From assembly GCF_040681875.1 (NCBI RefSeq), contig NZ_JBFAZP010000008.1, forward strand, positions 310,001 through 374,000: 64,000 nt of DNA. The letters are read 5' to 3'. Made by a program: the position numbers and the translations under genes. This document shows positions 25,807-34,922 of the stretch, piece after piece; positions within the stretch are counted from its first letter, which is position 1; each line of letters opens with the position of its first letter. This DNA is from Longispora sp040681875 (GTDB taxonomy: Bacteria; Actinomycetota; Actinomycetes; Mycobacteriales; Micromonosporaceae). The notes under the pieces are model-generated. The model saw nothing but the letters and a program-made list of their open reading frames with translations. It searched no databases and was not told where the DNA came from.

Positions 25807-25918
25807 CGGGCGGACGGGCCAGCGGTCGGTAACGGCCGGATGGGCCCGCGGACGGTGGCGATCCGCCAGGCCTGCGGCCCGCAGCGGGCGGACGGGCCGG
25901 CGGTCGGTGGTGGCCGGA
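25806..25918. repeat. Imperfect 35-bp direct repeat, period 78 bp
   Basis: The block starting GCGGGCGGACGGGCC at 25806-25840 recurs at 25884-25918 with about four differences. It lies between the membrane protein and the SRPBCC gene. No coding meaning seen. Confidence 0.6.
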
Positions 25919-25965
25919 CGCTGTCGTCCCCGCCGGACCCGGGCCGAGGGGCATAGGCTGGGGAG

Positions 25966-26412
25966 ATGACAGCGCAGGTCACGGCCAGGACGACGATCAG
26001 AGCCACCCCGGAGCGGGTGTACGCGGCCCTGGTCGACTGGGAGTCCCAGGGCACGTGGATCCCGCTGACCACGGTCCGGGTCACCGAGGGCGACGGCGGG
26101 GTGGGCAGCATCGTCGAGGCGGTCACCGGGCTGGGGCCGGCCCGGTTCGTGGACGTGATGCGGGTCGAGGAGCTGAAACCGCCGTACTCGATCAGGGTTC
26201 TGCACGTGGGGAAGGTCGTGCGCGGGCCGGGGGAGTTCCGGTGCGTGCGGCGCGCGGACGGGGCCACGGACCTGGAGTGGCGGGAATGGCTCGAGCTGCC
26301 CGGCGGGAGGGCCGGGCAGCTCGGATGGCCGCTGGTCAGGCCGGGCGCGGCGGCGTCCCTGCGGTGGGGGTTGCGCCGCCTGGCCCGGCATGTGGAGACC
26401 AGCTCCTGGTAG
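25966..26412 (+). CDS. SRPBCC-family protein
   Basis: A 148-residue START-like protein with the usual N-terminal strand and helix (VTARTTIRATPERVYAALVDWESQGTWIPLTTVRV), and RFVDVMRVEELKPPYSIRVLHVGKVVRGPGEFRC in the middle. Such proteins form a deep cavity for hydrophobic ligands; ligand unknown. The ATG is preceded by both GGGGAG and a TAGGCT box ending 6 nt upstream, so a leaderless or very short leader transcript is likely. It converges on gcvH; a CGGCCCCGGGGCCG palindrome (26420-26433) just after the stop may end transcription. Confidence 0.85.
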   Translation: MTAQVTARTTIRATPERVYAALVDWESQGTWIPLTTVRVTEGDGGVGSIVEAVTGLGPARFVDVMRVEELKPPYSIRVLHVGKVVRGPGEFRCVRRADGATDLEWREWLELPGGRAGQLGWPLVRPGAAASLRWGLRRLARHVETSSW

Positions 26413-26500
26413 ACCCCGCCGGCCCCGGGGCCGCCGACCCTGACCGGATGCCGACCGGACCGGACGCCGGCCCGGACCGCGTGCCGGCCGTGGGCGTGGA

Positions 26501-26857
26501 TCAGGCCGTGATGAGCGCCTGGTACGCCTCCTCGGTGAGCAGCTCGCCCGCCTCGGTGACCGCCACGGAGAACAGCCAGCCCGCGCCCTGCGGGTCCGAG
26601 TTGATCAGGGACGGGTCGGCCACGACGGCCTCGTTGCGGGCCACGACGGTGCCGGTGACCGGGGCGTACAGCTCGCTGACGGACTTGGTGGACTCCAGCT
26701 CGCCGCAGGTCTCGCCGGCCTTCAGCTCGGTACCCGGCTCGGGGAGTTCCACGTAGACGATGTCGCCGAGGGCCTCCGCCGCGTACGCGGTGATGCCGAC
26801 GGTCGCCGGCTCCTCGCCGGTGATCCACTCGTGCTCGGCGGTGTAGGACAGGCTCAC
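26501..26857 (-). CDS. gcvH: Glycine cleavage system H protein
   Basis: A 118-residue lipoyl carrier of the glycine cleavage system. The lipoylated lysine is K58 in GELESTKSVSELYAPVTG; AEHEWITG at the N-terminus and NSDPQGAGWLFSV near the end are typical. It shuttles the aminomethyl group from P to T protein in the cytoplasm. GTG 26857 follows AAGGAG by about 6 bases and overlaps the gcvT stop by 4 bp. The riboswitch upstream of gcvT therefore controls both genes. The gcvP gene is not in the window. Confidence 0.96.
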   Translation of the reverse strand: MSLSYTAEHEWITGEEPATVGITAYAAEALGDIVYVELPEPGTELKAGETCGELESTKSVSELYAPVTGTVVARNEAVVADPSLINSDPQGAGWLFSVAVTEAGELLTEEAYQALITA

Positions 26858-27933
26858 GACGTGCTCCTTCGGTAGAACGGTAGGGCAGACAGCTCGACGG
26901 GTTCGAGGCTGCCTCGCACGTCCACGGCCAGCGGCGCGTTGACGGTCGACACGTAGGCCATCGCGATGGGACGGCGCAGGACGGGGGACGTGGCCCCGGA
27001 GGTGACGGTGCCCAGCCGCTCGCCGGTGCGCAGGTCCACGACGGGCTGGCCGGCGCGCAGGACCCGGCGGCCGGCGGAGACCAGACCCACCAGCCGACGG
27101 GTACGGGGTGCCTCGGCGGCGGCGGTGAGCGCGGCCCGGCCCACGAAGTCGTCGGGCTTGTCGAGGCGGACCACCCGGCCGAGCCCGGCGTCGTAGGGCG
27201 TGGTGTCGGGGTTGAGCTCGTGGCCGTACAGCGGCATGCCGGCCTCCAGGCGGAGCGTGTCCCGGCAGGCCAGCCCCGCCGACCGCAGCCCGTGCGGCTC
27301 CCCGGTCGTGGTCAGCGCCCACCACACGGCGGACGCGTGCTCGGCGGGCACGTACAGCTCGAAGCCGTCCTCGCCGGTGTACCCGGTCCGGGCCACCCAC
27401 AGCGGGATCCCGTTGATCGAGCCGGGGGTGATCGCGTAGTACGGCAGGCCGCCGAGGTGCGCGTCGCAGATCAGGGCCAGGATCCCGGCGGCGCTCGGCC
27501 CCTGGATCGCGATCAGGGACCGGTCGAGCCGGACGAGGTCGGCCCGGAACCCGGCGAGCCGCACCGACAGCGCGTCGGCCACCACGTTCGTGCTGCCCGC
27601 GTTGGCCACCACCAGGTAGCGGTCCTCGGCGAGCCGGTAGCAGATCAGGTCGTCGAGGATGCCCCCGTCGGACTGGCACAGCAGCGTGTACCGGGCCTGG
27701 CCGACGTCCAGCTCCGACAGCCGGCCGACGAGCGCGTAGTCGAGCGCGGCGGCGGACTCGGGCCCGATGACCTCGAACTGGCCCATGTGACCGAGGTCGA
27801 AGAGTCCGGCGGCGCTGCGCACGGCGAGGTGCTCGGCGCTCTCGCTGCCGTACCGCAGGGGCATGCGCCAGCCCGCGTAGTCGGTCAGGGTCGCGCCCAG
27901 GGCGAGATGGTGCTCGTACAGCGCGGTGCGCAC
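26854..27933 (-). CDS. gcvT: Aminomethyltransferase, glycine cleavage system T protein
   Basis: A 359-residue folate-dependent enzyme: RTALYEHHLALGATLTDYAGWRMPLRYGS at the N-terminus, LFDLGHMGQFEV, YTLLCQSDGGILDDLICYRL, and the catalytic Asp region YTGEDGFELYVP, then LACRDTLRLEAGMPLYGHEL. It transfers the methylene group to tetrahydrofolate and releases ammonia. The start GTG 27933 lies 27 nt after the end of a tandem glycine riboswitch. Its ribosome-binding site GGGAG and the following GCCTCC can pair with the GGAGGC at the riboswitch 3' edge, which suggests control of translation initiation by glycine. Confidence 0.96.
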   Translation of the reverse strand: MRTALYEHHLALGATLTDYAGWRMPLRYGSESAEHLAVRSAAGLFDLGHMGQFEVIGPESAAALDYALVGRLSELDVGQARYTLLCQSDGGILDDLICYRLAEDRYLVVANAGSTNVVADALSVRLAGFRADLVRLDRSLIAIQGPSAAGILALICDAHLGGLPYYAITPGSINGIPLWVARTGYTGEDGFELYVPAEHASAVWWALTTTGEPHGLRSAGLACRDTLRLEAGMPLYGHELNPDTTPYDAGLGRVVRLDKPDDFVGRAALTAAAEAPRTRRLVGLVSAGRRVLRAGQPVVDLRTGERLGTVTSGATSPVLRRPIAMAYVSTVNAPLAVDVRGSLEPVELSALPFYRRSTS

Positions 27934-27960
27934 AGGAGGCTCCCAGGGTGGAGTGGGTGG

Positions 27961-28136
27961 GCCTCCCCCTCTGTCATCGGAACCTGAGAGCTTCACCGCC
28001 GTGGTGGGCGGCTTGCACCGTGGGTGAGCCTCGCGGCTGCTTTCCAGAGTTGCCTAACCCGGGCGGTACGTGGGCCTGAGAGTGTGCGGGGAGTCTTGCT
28101 CCTTCGGCGTGACCTCGAAGGTCAGCTCTCCCGCCG
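27961..28136 (-). promoter_or_regulatory. Tandem glycine riboswitch upstream of gcvT-gcvH
   Basis: On the minus strand two aptamers follow one another. The first has GGGAGAG, CGCCGAAGGAGCAA and ACTCTCAGGC (about 28132-28075). The second has GAGGCTCACCCACGGTGCAAGC, AGCTCTCAGGT and ACAGAGGGGGAGG (about 28035-27961). These are the conserved pieces of the glycine riboswitch. The downstream GGAGGC (27966-27961) can pair with GCCTCC (27940-27935) next to the gcvT start. Confidence 0.9.
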
Positions 28137-28223
28137 GGATCGATGGCGTGTGCAGTTGTGCCGTGAGAGTAGGCGGGAGCGGCTGCGCAGGTCAAGACGG
28201 GGGCCAGATGGCGGGACGCGGTG

Positions 28224-28254
28224 ATGGCCCCGACCGTGTACCGGTCGGGGCCGT
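28224..28254 (-). terminator. Hairpin terminator after the 28270-28806 gene
   Basis: GGCCCCGACCG, loop TGTAC, CGGTCGGGGCC: an 11-pair perfect stem extended by one G-T and one A-T pair, 15 bases after the stop codon on the minus strand. No T-tract. Confidence 0.65.
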
Positions 28255-28269
28255 GCTCTCGGGCCGGGG

Positions 28270-28806
28270 TCAGCCCGACGGGGCGATCAACTCCGCGATG
28301 TCCGGGTTGTCCAGTCGGATCTTCTCCACGTCCTCCGGGGCGTCGAGGTAGTAGAGGACGTTCTGGCGGATCTCATAGTGAATGGTGTCCTGGTCCGGGC
28401 CGTCATACGCGAGGGCGACCCGGATGAAGTCCAGTTCGGCGGTGAGCTCCTCCCGGCTGTCGGGCCAGGACGAGAGGAGCGGCTTGAGCACGCCGCAGTA
28501 GTACACGAGGTACGCGAGGTCGAGGCCCGTGAGCGTCGCGGGGAGGTTGTGGGAGTGGGCCGCCGAGGCGAAGGTTCCGGACACCAGCTCCCGAATACCC
28601 TCGTGGGAGCCGGGGGAGTGCCACCACAGGAGGTCACCCAGTCGGCCGAGGGTCCAGGGTTCGTCGCTGTAGCCCTGCTCGTGTTCGCGCCAGGACTGGC
28701 GCGCGGCCTCCCGGATCACCCGCGCCATGAAGGACCGGGGGCGGACCGGCGCCGTGAAGCCGGGAAACCGCACGATCTCCGTCGCTTCCTGGTCGTGCTC
28801 GTCCAT
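28270..28806 (-). CDS. Hypothetical cytoplasmic protein
   Basis: A 178-residue acidic protein, no signal peptide or membrane segment. Recognisable stretches are VIREAARQSWREHEQGYSDEPWTLGRLGDLLWWHSPGSHEGIRELVSGTF and DLAYLVYYCGVLKPLLSSWPDSREELTAELDFIRVAL. No family recognised. The ATG 28806 is preceded by TAGGGT ending 7 nt upstream and has no ribosome-binding site, pointing to a leaderless transcript of a single gene. Function unknown. Confidence 0.75.
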   Translation of the reverse strand: MDEHDQEATEIVRFPGFTAPVRPRSFMARVIREAARQSWREHEQGYSDEPWTLGRLGDLLWWHSPGSHEGIRELVSGTFASAAHSHNLPATLTGLDLAYLVYYCGVLKPLLSSWPDSREELTAELDFIRVALAYDGPDQDTIHYEIRQNVLYYLDAPEDVEKIRLDNPDIAELIAPSG

Positions 28807-28900
28807 GCGTCGCACCCTAACCGGTCGAGCCGGGGGCGGCGTGGGGGTCAACCCGCACCGGAAGGCGCCACCCCCGGGAAAGTACCCCGACAAAGGGTTG

Positions 28901-28931
28901 TGGGCCCCCGCGACAGTCGCGGGGGCCCACC
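28901..28931 (-). terminator. Perfect hairpin terminator after the thioredoxin gene
   Basis: GTGGGCCCCCGCGAC and GTCGCGGGGGCCCAC are exact reverse complements separated by one base. It begins 13 bases after the thioredoxin stop on the minus strand. There is no T-tract. Confidence 0.7.
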
Positions 28932-28944
28932 GTGCGCGGGCGGA

Positions 28945-29310
28945 TCAGGCGGACTCCTCCGCCTGGGCGCGCAGCTTGTCCATGTCCAGCTCCCGCGCCT
29001 TCTGCAGCAGCAGGTCGAACTGCGACGGGCTCAGCGCACCCGGCTCGGAGTGCACGATCGCCTTGTCGCGGATGATCATCAGGGTCGGGATCGACTGGAT
29101 CTGGAACGACGCGGCCAGCTCCTGCTCGGCCTCCGTGTCGATCTTGCCGAACACGATGCCGTCGTTGGCCTCGGATCCCGAAGCCGCCTCGAACGTCGGC
29201 GCGAACCGGACGCACGGCCCGCACCAGGCGGCCCAGAAGTCCAGCACGAGGAAGTCGTGCTGCGAGACCAGCTCGTTGAAGTTGTCCTTGGTGACTGTGA
29301 TCGTCGCCAC
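28945..29310 (-). CDS. Thioredoxin
   Basis: A 121-residue thioredoxin-fold protein with active site WAAWCGPCVRF (C30, C33) and the cis-Pro loop IQSIPTLMII. Reduces protein disulfides in the cytoplasm. GTG 29310 follows AAGGAGA. Upstream on the minus strand is GGGAAC - 18 bases - GTT, a SigR/SigH-type promoter, which fits induction by thiol oxidation. It is slightly longer at the C-terminus than housekeeping thioredoxin (ARELDMDKLRAQAEESA) and no reductase gene is adjacent, so it is likely one of several thioredoxins. Confidence 0.94.
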   Translation of the reverse strand: MATITVTKDNFNELVSQHDFLVLDFWAAWCGPCVRFAPTFEAASGSEANDGIVFGKIDTEAEQELAASFQIQSIPTLMIIRDKAIVHSEPGALSPSQFDLLLQKARELDMDKLRAQAEESA

Positions 29311-29347
29311 TTTCTCTCCTTGGGTCGACACGGGGCGTCACTGGGAA

Positions 29348-29375
29348 AACGCTGGCGGGGACGTGGCTGTTCCCC
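29348..29375 (-). promoter_or_regulatory. SigR/SigH-type promoter of the thioredoxin gene
   Basis: On the minus strand GGGGAAC (29375-29369), 18 bases, then GTTTTC (from 29350). The consensus for the disulfide-stress sigma factor is GGGAA(T/C)-N18-GTT. It lies about 40 bp upstream of the GTG start. Confidence 0.65.
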
Positions 29376-29505
29376 ATCCGACATGTCCGTTGATCAAGAG
29401 ACAAATTCGTTGAGAGCACACAGCCTGTGCGACCCTGATTCACCTCGGGATGGCTGAATGATCCCTGTCGTCGTCGGGCGGCGCATGGTTCCCGTGGAGG
29501 GCGAC

Positions 29506-30354
29506 ATGGCTGAGTTGCATCAGTTCGCATATGGCTGGGTGAATCCGGTGATCTCGTACGTGATCGCGGCTTTCGGCTGCGCGATCGGACTGGTGTGCAC
29601 AGCCCGGGCCCGCGCCGCGCTCAACGGGGCACACCGGGAGAAATGGCTGGTCCTGGGGGCCGTCTCCATCGGCGGTACCGGAATCTGGCCCATGCACTTC
29701 ATCGCGATGCTCGGCTTCGACGTCCCCGGCTCCATCGTCCGGTACGACGTGGCGCTCACCACCGCCAGCGCGCTGATCGCGATCCTCGCGGTCGGGATCG
29801 GACTGTTCATCGTCGGACACGGCGGCGCGGGGCTGGTCCGGATCCTGCTCGGCGGGATCTTCACCGGCCTCGGGGTGGCCGCGATGCACTACACCGGGAT
29901 GGCCGCGATGCGGATGGGCGGCACCATCTCCTACGACCGGACGTACTTCGTCGCCTCGGTGCTGATCGCGGTCATCGCCTCCTCGGTGGCGCTGTGGTTC
30001 ACGGTCAACGTCCGGGGCTGGGGCCCGGTCGTCCTCGCGGCCCTGATCATGGGCGTGGCCGTCGTGGGCATGCACTACACGGCGATGTTCGGGGTGCGGG
30101 TGCACCTGCACCGGATGGACAGCCCGATCGAGGGGGTCAGCCCGTTCCTGTTCGTCGCGCCGATCACCCTGCTGATCAGCTGCGCGCTGGTCATGCTGAT
30201 CTTCAGCGTGCTGTCCCCGCCCGCCGAGGACGAGGACGACATCGTCGCGGGGCTGTCCCCGATGGTCGACACCGCCCCGGAACGGGGGACGGCGCTGCTG
30301 CCCCGCCGGGTGGCCCGGTCGTCCTTCAACCACCGGGCCTCGTCGCACTCGTAG
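29506..30354 (+). CDS. MHYT-domain membrane sensor protein
   Basis: A 282-residue integral membrane protein with about seven helices. Three copies of the MHYT-type motif are visible: MHFIAM, MHYTGM and MHYTAM, each at a predicted outer membrane face. The motif is proposed to bind copper and sense a diatomic gas or redox state. Unlike many family members there is no GGDEF, EAL or kinase domain; the C-terminus is a short acidic and basic tail. ATG 29506 is preceded by GGAGGG. It is divergent from thioredoxin across 195 bp, so an oxidative-stress link is possible. Confidence 0.9.
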   Translation: MAELHQFAYGWVNPVISYVIAAFGCAIGLVCTARARAALNGAHREKWLVLGAVSIGGTGIWPMHFIAMLGFDVPGSIVRYDVALTTASALIAILAVGIGLFIVGHGGAGLVRILLGGIFTGLGVAAMHYTGMAAMRMGGTISYDRTYFVASVLIAVIASSVALWFTVNVRGWGPVVLAALIMGVAVVGMHYTAMFGVRVHLHRMDSPIEGVSPFLFVAPITLLISCALVMLIFSVLSPPAEDEDDIVAGLSPMVDTAPERGTALLPRRVARSSFNHRASSHS

Positions 30355-30418
30355 CGCGGCCCACATCCGGGGGCTCCGCGCCCAAGGTCGCGCGCGCCGC
30401 GCTCGTAGTCTGGTGGAC

Positions 30419-30730
30419 ATGATCGAGATCAGGGACGAGCCCACCCAGTCGCGCTACGAGATCACCGTGGACGGGGAGCTGGCCGGCTTCGCGGACTACA
30501 CCCTGCGCGGGTCGGTGATCTCCTTCACCCACACCGAGGTGTTCCCGGCGTTCGCCCGCCGGGGGCTGGCCGGCCAGCTGATCGGCCACGCGCTCGACGA
30601 AGCCCGGAGCCGCAGGCTCTCCGTGCTGCCGTTCTGCCCGTTCGTGTGCAAGTTCATCGACCAGAACCGGGAATACCTCGATCTGGTACCGGTGGACCAG
30701 CGCGAGAAGTTCGGCCTGCCCCAGGCCTGA
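30419..30730 (+). CDS. Small GNAT-fold N-acetyltransferase (YidJ/Gcn5-like)
   Basis: A 103-residue protein of the short acetyltransferase family: YEITVDGELAGFADYTLRGSVISFTHTEVFPAFARRGLAGQLIGHALDEARSRRLSVLPFCPFVCKFIDQNREYLDLV. The CoA-binding loop RRGLAGQL is conserved. Substrate unknown. A TAGTCT box ends 7 nt before the ATG, consistent with a leaderless start, although GGTGGA could serve as a weak ribosome-binding site. Confidence 0.88.
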   Translation: MIEIRDEPTQSRYEITVDGELAGFADYTLRGSVISFTHTEVFPAFARRGLAGQLIGHALDEARSRRLSVLPFCPFVCKFIDQNREYLDLVPVDQREKFGLPQA

Positions 30731-30760
30731 CCAGGGGGTCCAGGCTTCGGGCGCCGGGTC

Positions 30761-31576
30761 CTAGCCGCCCTCGGGGACCGGCAGTCGGCCCCCGATCCGG
30801 GTGGTGAGCTGGGCCGCCGCGTGGCAGACCTCGGCCGCCAGGTCCGGCCACCGCTCCCCGCACTCGCCCGGCCCGGCGGCCGGCCTGGCCCCGCGCCCCT
30901 CGGCCTCGCACTGGTGCCGGAAGGTCACGCTGATCGCCGCCACCGGCCGGCCCCCGTGGTCGAAGCTCGCCGCCGCCACCGACGCGAACCCGGGCGTGAC
31001 GTGCCCGTCCTCCACGCTCCACTCCCGCTCGGCGGCCAGCAGCCGGCGCAGCGCGGCCAGGGTGCGCGGCCCCCGCCCGGTCCGGTCCACGAACGCCGAC
31101 GCCCGGGGGAACAGCGCCCGGACCTGGGGCGCGGGCAGGTGCCCGAGCAGCGCCCGGCCGGCGGCGGTCAGCTGGGCCGGCAGCCGGACCCCGATGTCGG
31201 TGACCAGGGTCTGCGGCCTGCGCGGCTGTTCCTTGAGCAGGTAGAGCGTCTCGGGGCCGTGCAGGACGCCCAGGTGCGCCGTCCGGCCGGTCGAGTCGAC
31301 CAGCGCCTGGAGCAGCGGCCGGGCCAGGCGTTCGAGGGGCTCGTGCCGCAGGTACGCCGAGCCCAGTTCGAACGCGGCCACGCCCAGGCCGTACCGGCGC
31401 TCCTCCGGGAGGTGGGTGACGAAGCCGGCGGCGGCCAGTTCGGCGAGCAGGTGGTAGGTCGTCGACCGGGGGAGACCCAGCTCCCGGGCCAGCGTGGCGG
31501 CCGACTGCGGGCCGGGCCGGGCGGCGAGGTGCCGCAGCAGCGCGAGCCCGTTGCGCAGGGCGGGGACATCCGTCAT
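30761..31576 (-). CDS. IclR-family regulator of the hut operon
   Basis: A 271-residue regulator. The winged helix is at the N-terminus (ALRNGLALLRHLAARPGPQSAATLARELGLPRSTTYHLLAELAAAGFVTHLPEERRYGLG). The effector domain follows (GRTAHLGVLHGPETLYLLKEQPRRPQTLVTDIGVRLPAQLTAAGRALLGHLP...). It is divergent from hutH with 63 bp between starts and a perfect TCTGG-type palindrome in the gap, so control of histidine degradation is the natural inference; urocanate is the usual inducer of hut regulators but this is not shown here. An insertion-like stretch QCEAEGRGARPAAGPGECGERW interrupts the C-terminal part. Confidence 0.9.
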   Translation of the reverse strand: MTDVPALRNGLALLRHLAARPGPQSAATLARELGLPRSTTYHLLAELAAAGFVTHLPEERRYGLGVAAFELGSAYLRHEPLERLARPLLQALVDSTGRTAHLGVLHGPETLYLLKEQPRRPQTLVTDIGVRLPAQLTAAGRALLGHLPAPQVRALFPRASAFVDRTGRGPRTLAALRRLLAAEREWSVEDGHVTPGFASVAAASFDHGGRPVAAISVTFRHQCEAEGRGARPAAGPGECGERWPDLAAEVCHAAAQLTTRIGGRLPVPEGG

Positions 31577-31578
31577 AC

Positions 31579-31594
31579 GTCTGGGATACCAGAC
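31579..31594. promoter_or_regulatory. IclR-type operator in the hut intergenic region
   Basis: GTCTGG-GATA-CCAGAC, a perfect 6-4-6 palindrome, starts 3 bp from the IclR start codon and 46 bp from hutH. Its TGG-N4-CCA core resembles IclR-family sites. It could autoregulate and control hutHUFI. Confidence 0.65.
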
Positions 31595-31639
31595 ACCATT
31601 CACCCGGAAGCGCACCGGGGTCGGGGAAAAGAGGATGGG

Positions 31640-33168
31640 ATGAGGGGCATGAAGGTACTCGTCGGCCCAGCCCCTCTCACCCCCCGCGAGGTCGTCGCGG
31701 TCGCCCGGCACGGTGCGGCCGTCGAGTTGACCCCCGAAGCCCTGGAGGCGCTCGCCCGCGCCCGGGTCGCCATCGAGGCGCTCGCCGAGGCCGAGACCCC
31801 CTCCTACGGGGTCTCCACCGGCTTCGGCGCGCTCGCCACCCGGCACATCGCGCCCGAACTGCGCGCCCAGCTCCAGAAGTCCCTGGTCCGGTCGCACGCG
31901 GCCGGCGCCGGGCCCGAGGTCGAGGAGGAGGTGGTCCGCGCGCTGATGCTGCTGCGGCTGCACACCCTCGCCACCGGGCACACCGGCGTGCGCCCCGACA
32001 CGGCGTCGACCATGGCCGCGCTGCTCAACGCGCGGATCACCCCGGTCGTGCACGAGTACGGCTCGCTCGGCTGTTCCGGCGACCTCGCCCCGCTGTCGGC
32101 GTGCGCGCTGGCGCTGATGGGCGAGGGCGAGGTCCGGGTCGACGGCGTGCTCCAGCCGGCCGCCGAGGCGATGGCCAAGGCCGGCATCACCCCCGTCGAG
32201 CTGCGCGAGAAGGAGGGCCTGGCCCTCATCAACGGCACCGACGGCATGCTCGGCATGCTGGTGCTGGCCCTGGAGGACCTGCGCGACCTGCTCGACGTCG
32301 CCGACATCACCGCCGCGATGACCATCGAGGCGCTGCTGGCCACCGACCGAGTGTTCGCCCCCGACCTGCACGCGCTGCGCCCGCACCCGGGCCAGCAGGT
32401 CTCCGCCGCCCGGCTGACCCGGATCCTCCGCGACTCGCCCATCGTGGCCAGCCACCGGGGCCCGGACTGCAACCGGGTCCAGGACGCGTACTCGCTGCGC
32501 TGCACCCCCCAGGTGCACGGCGCGGCCCGCGACACCGCCGACTACTGCGGCATCGTGGCCGGCCGCGAGCTGGCCAGCGCCGTCGACAACCCGGTGGTCC
32601 TCGACGACGGCCGGGTGGAGTCCAACGGCAACTTCCACGGCGCGCCGGTCGCGTACGCGCTGGACTTCCTGGCCATCCCGATCGCGGACGTCGCCAGCAT
32701 CAGCGAGCGCCGGACGGACCGGATGCTCGACGTGCACCGCTCGCACGGGCTGCCCGCGTTCCTCGCCGACGACCCGGGGGTGGACTCGGGGCACATGATC
32801 GCCCAGTACACCCAGGCGGCGATCGTCAGCGAACTCAAGCGGCTGGCCAACCCGGCGTCCGTGGACTCGATCCCGTCGAGCGCCATGCAGGAGGACCACG
32901 TGTCCATGGGCTGGAGCGCGGCCCGCAAGCTGCGCCGGTCCGTCGACGGCCTGCGCAAGGTGCTCGCCGTCGAGCTGCTCACCGCCGCCCGTGCCCTGGA
33001 CCTGCGCAAACCGTTGCTGCCCGCCCCCGCGACGGCCGCCGCTGTGGCCGCGCTGCGGGTACTCGTCGAGGGTCCCGGTCCTGACCGGCACCTGGCTCCG
33101 GAGATCGCGGCGGCCGAAGAACTGATCCTCAGCGGCACCCTGCTCGCCGTCGTCCAGAAGGAGATCGC

Positions 33169-33172
<4 letters not shown>
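31640..33172 (+). CDS. hutH: Histidine ammonia-lyase
   Basis: A 510-residue enzyme, histidine to urocanate and ammonia, cytoplasmic tetramer. The MIO cofactor site is C145-S146-G147 in EYGSLGCSGDLAPLSA; the first residue is Cys rather than the textbook Ala, a variant that still allows MIO formation. Other family blocks: YGVSTGFGALA, NGTDGMLGM, QDAYSLRCTPQVHGA, SNGNFHGAPVAYALD and SSAMQEDHVSMGWSA. ATG 31640 has GAGG five bases upstream; ATG 31649 is possible. It overlaps hutU by 4 bp (ATGA). Confidence 0.97.
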
Positions 33173-34863
<1,691 letters not shown>

Positions 34864-34872
34864 GGATCGTGC

Positions 34873-34900
34873 GGGGAGGCGGCCATCGGGCTGCCTCCCC
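34873..34900 (+). terminator. Hairpin between hutU and hutF
   Basis: GGGGAGGCGGC, loop CATCGG, GCTGCCTCCCC: 11 pairs with one G-T. It lies in the 59-bp gap after hutU; with no T-tract it may be a partial terminator that lowers expression of the last two hut genes. Confidence 0.55.
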
Positions 34901-34922
34901 TTCGCGTCGAGAATGCTGAGGA

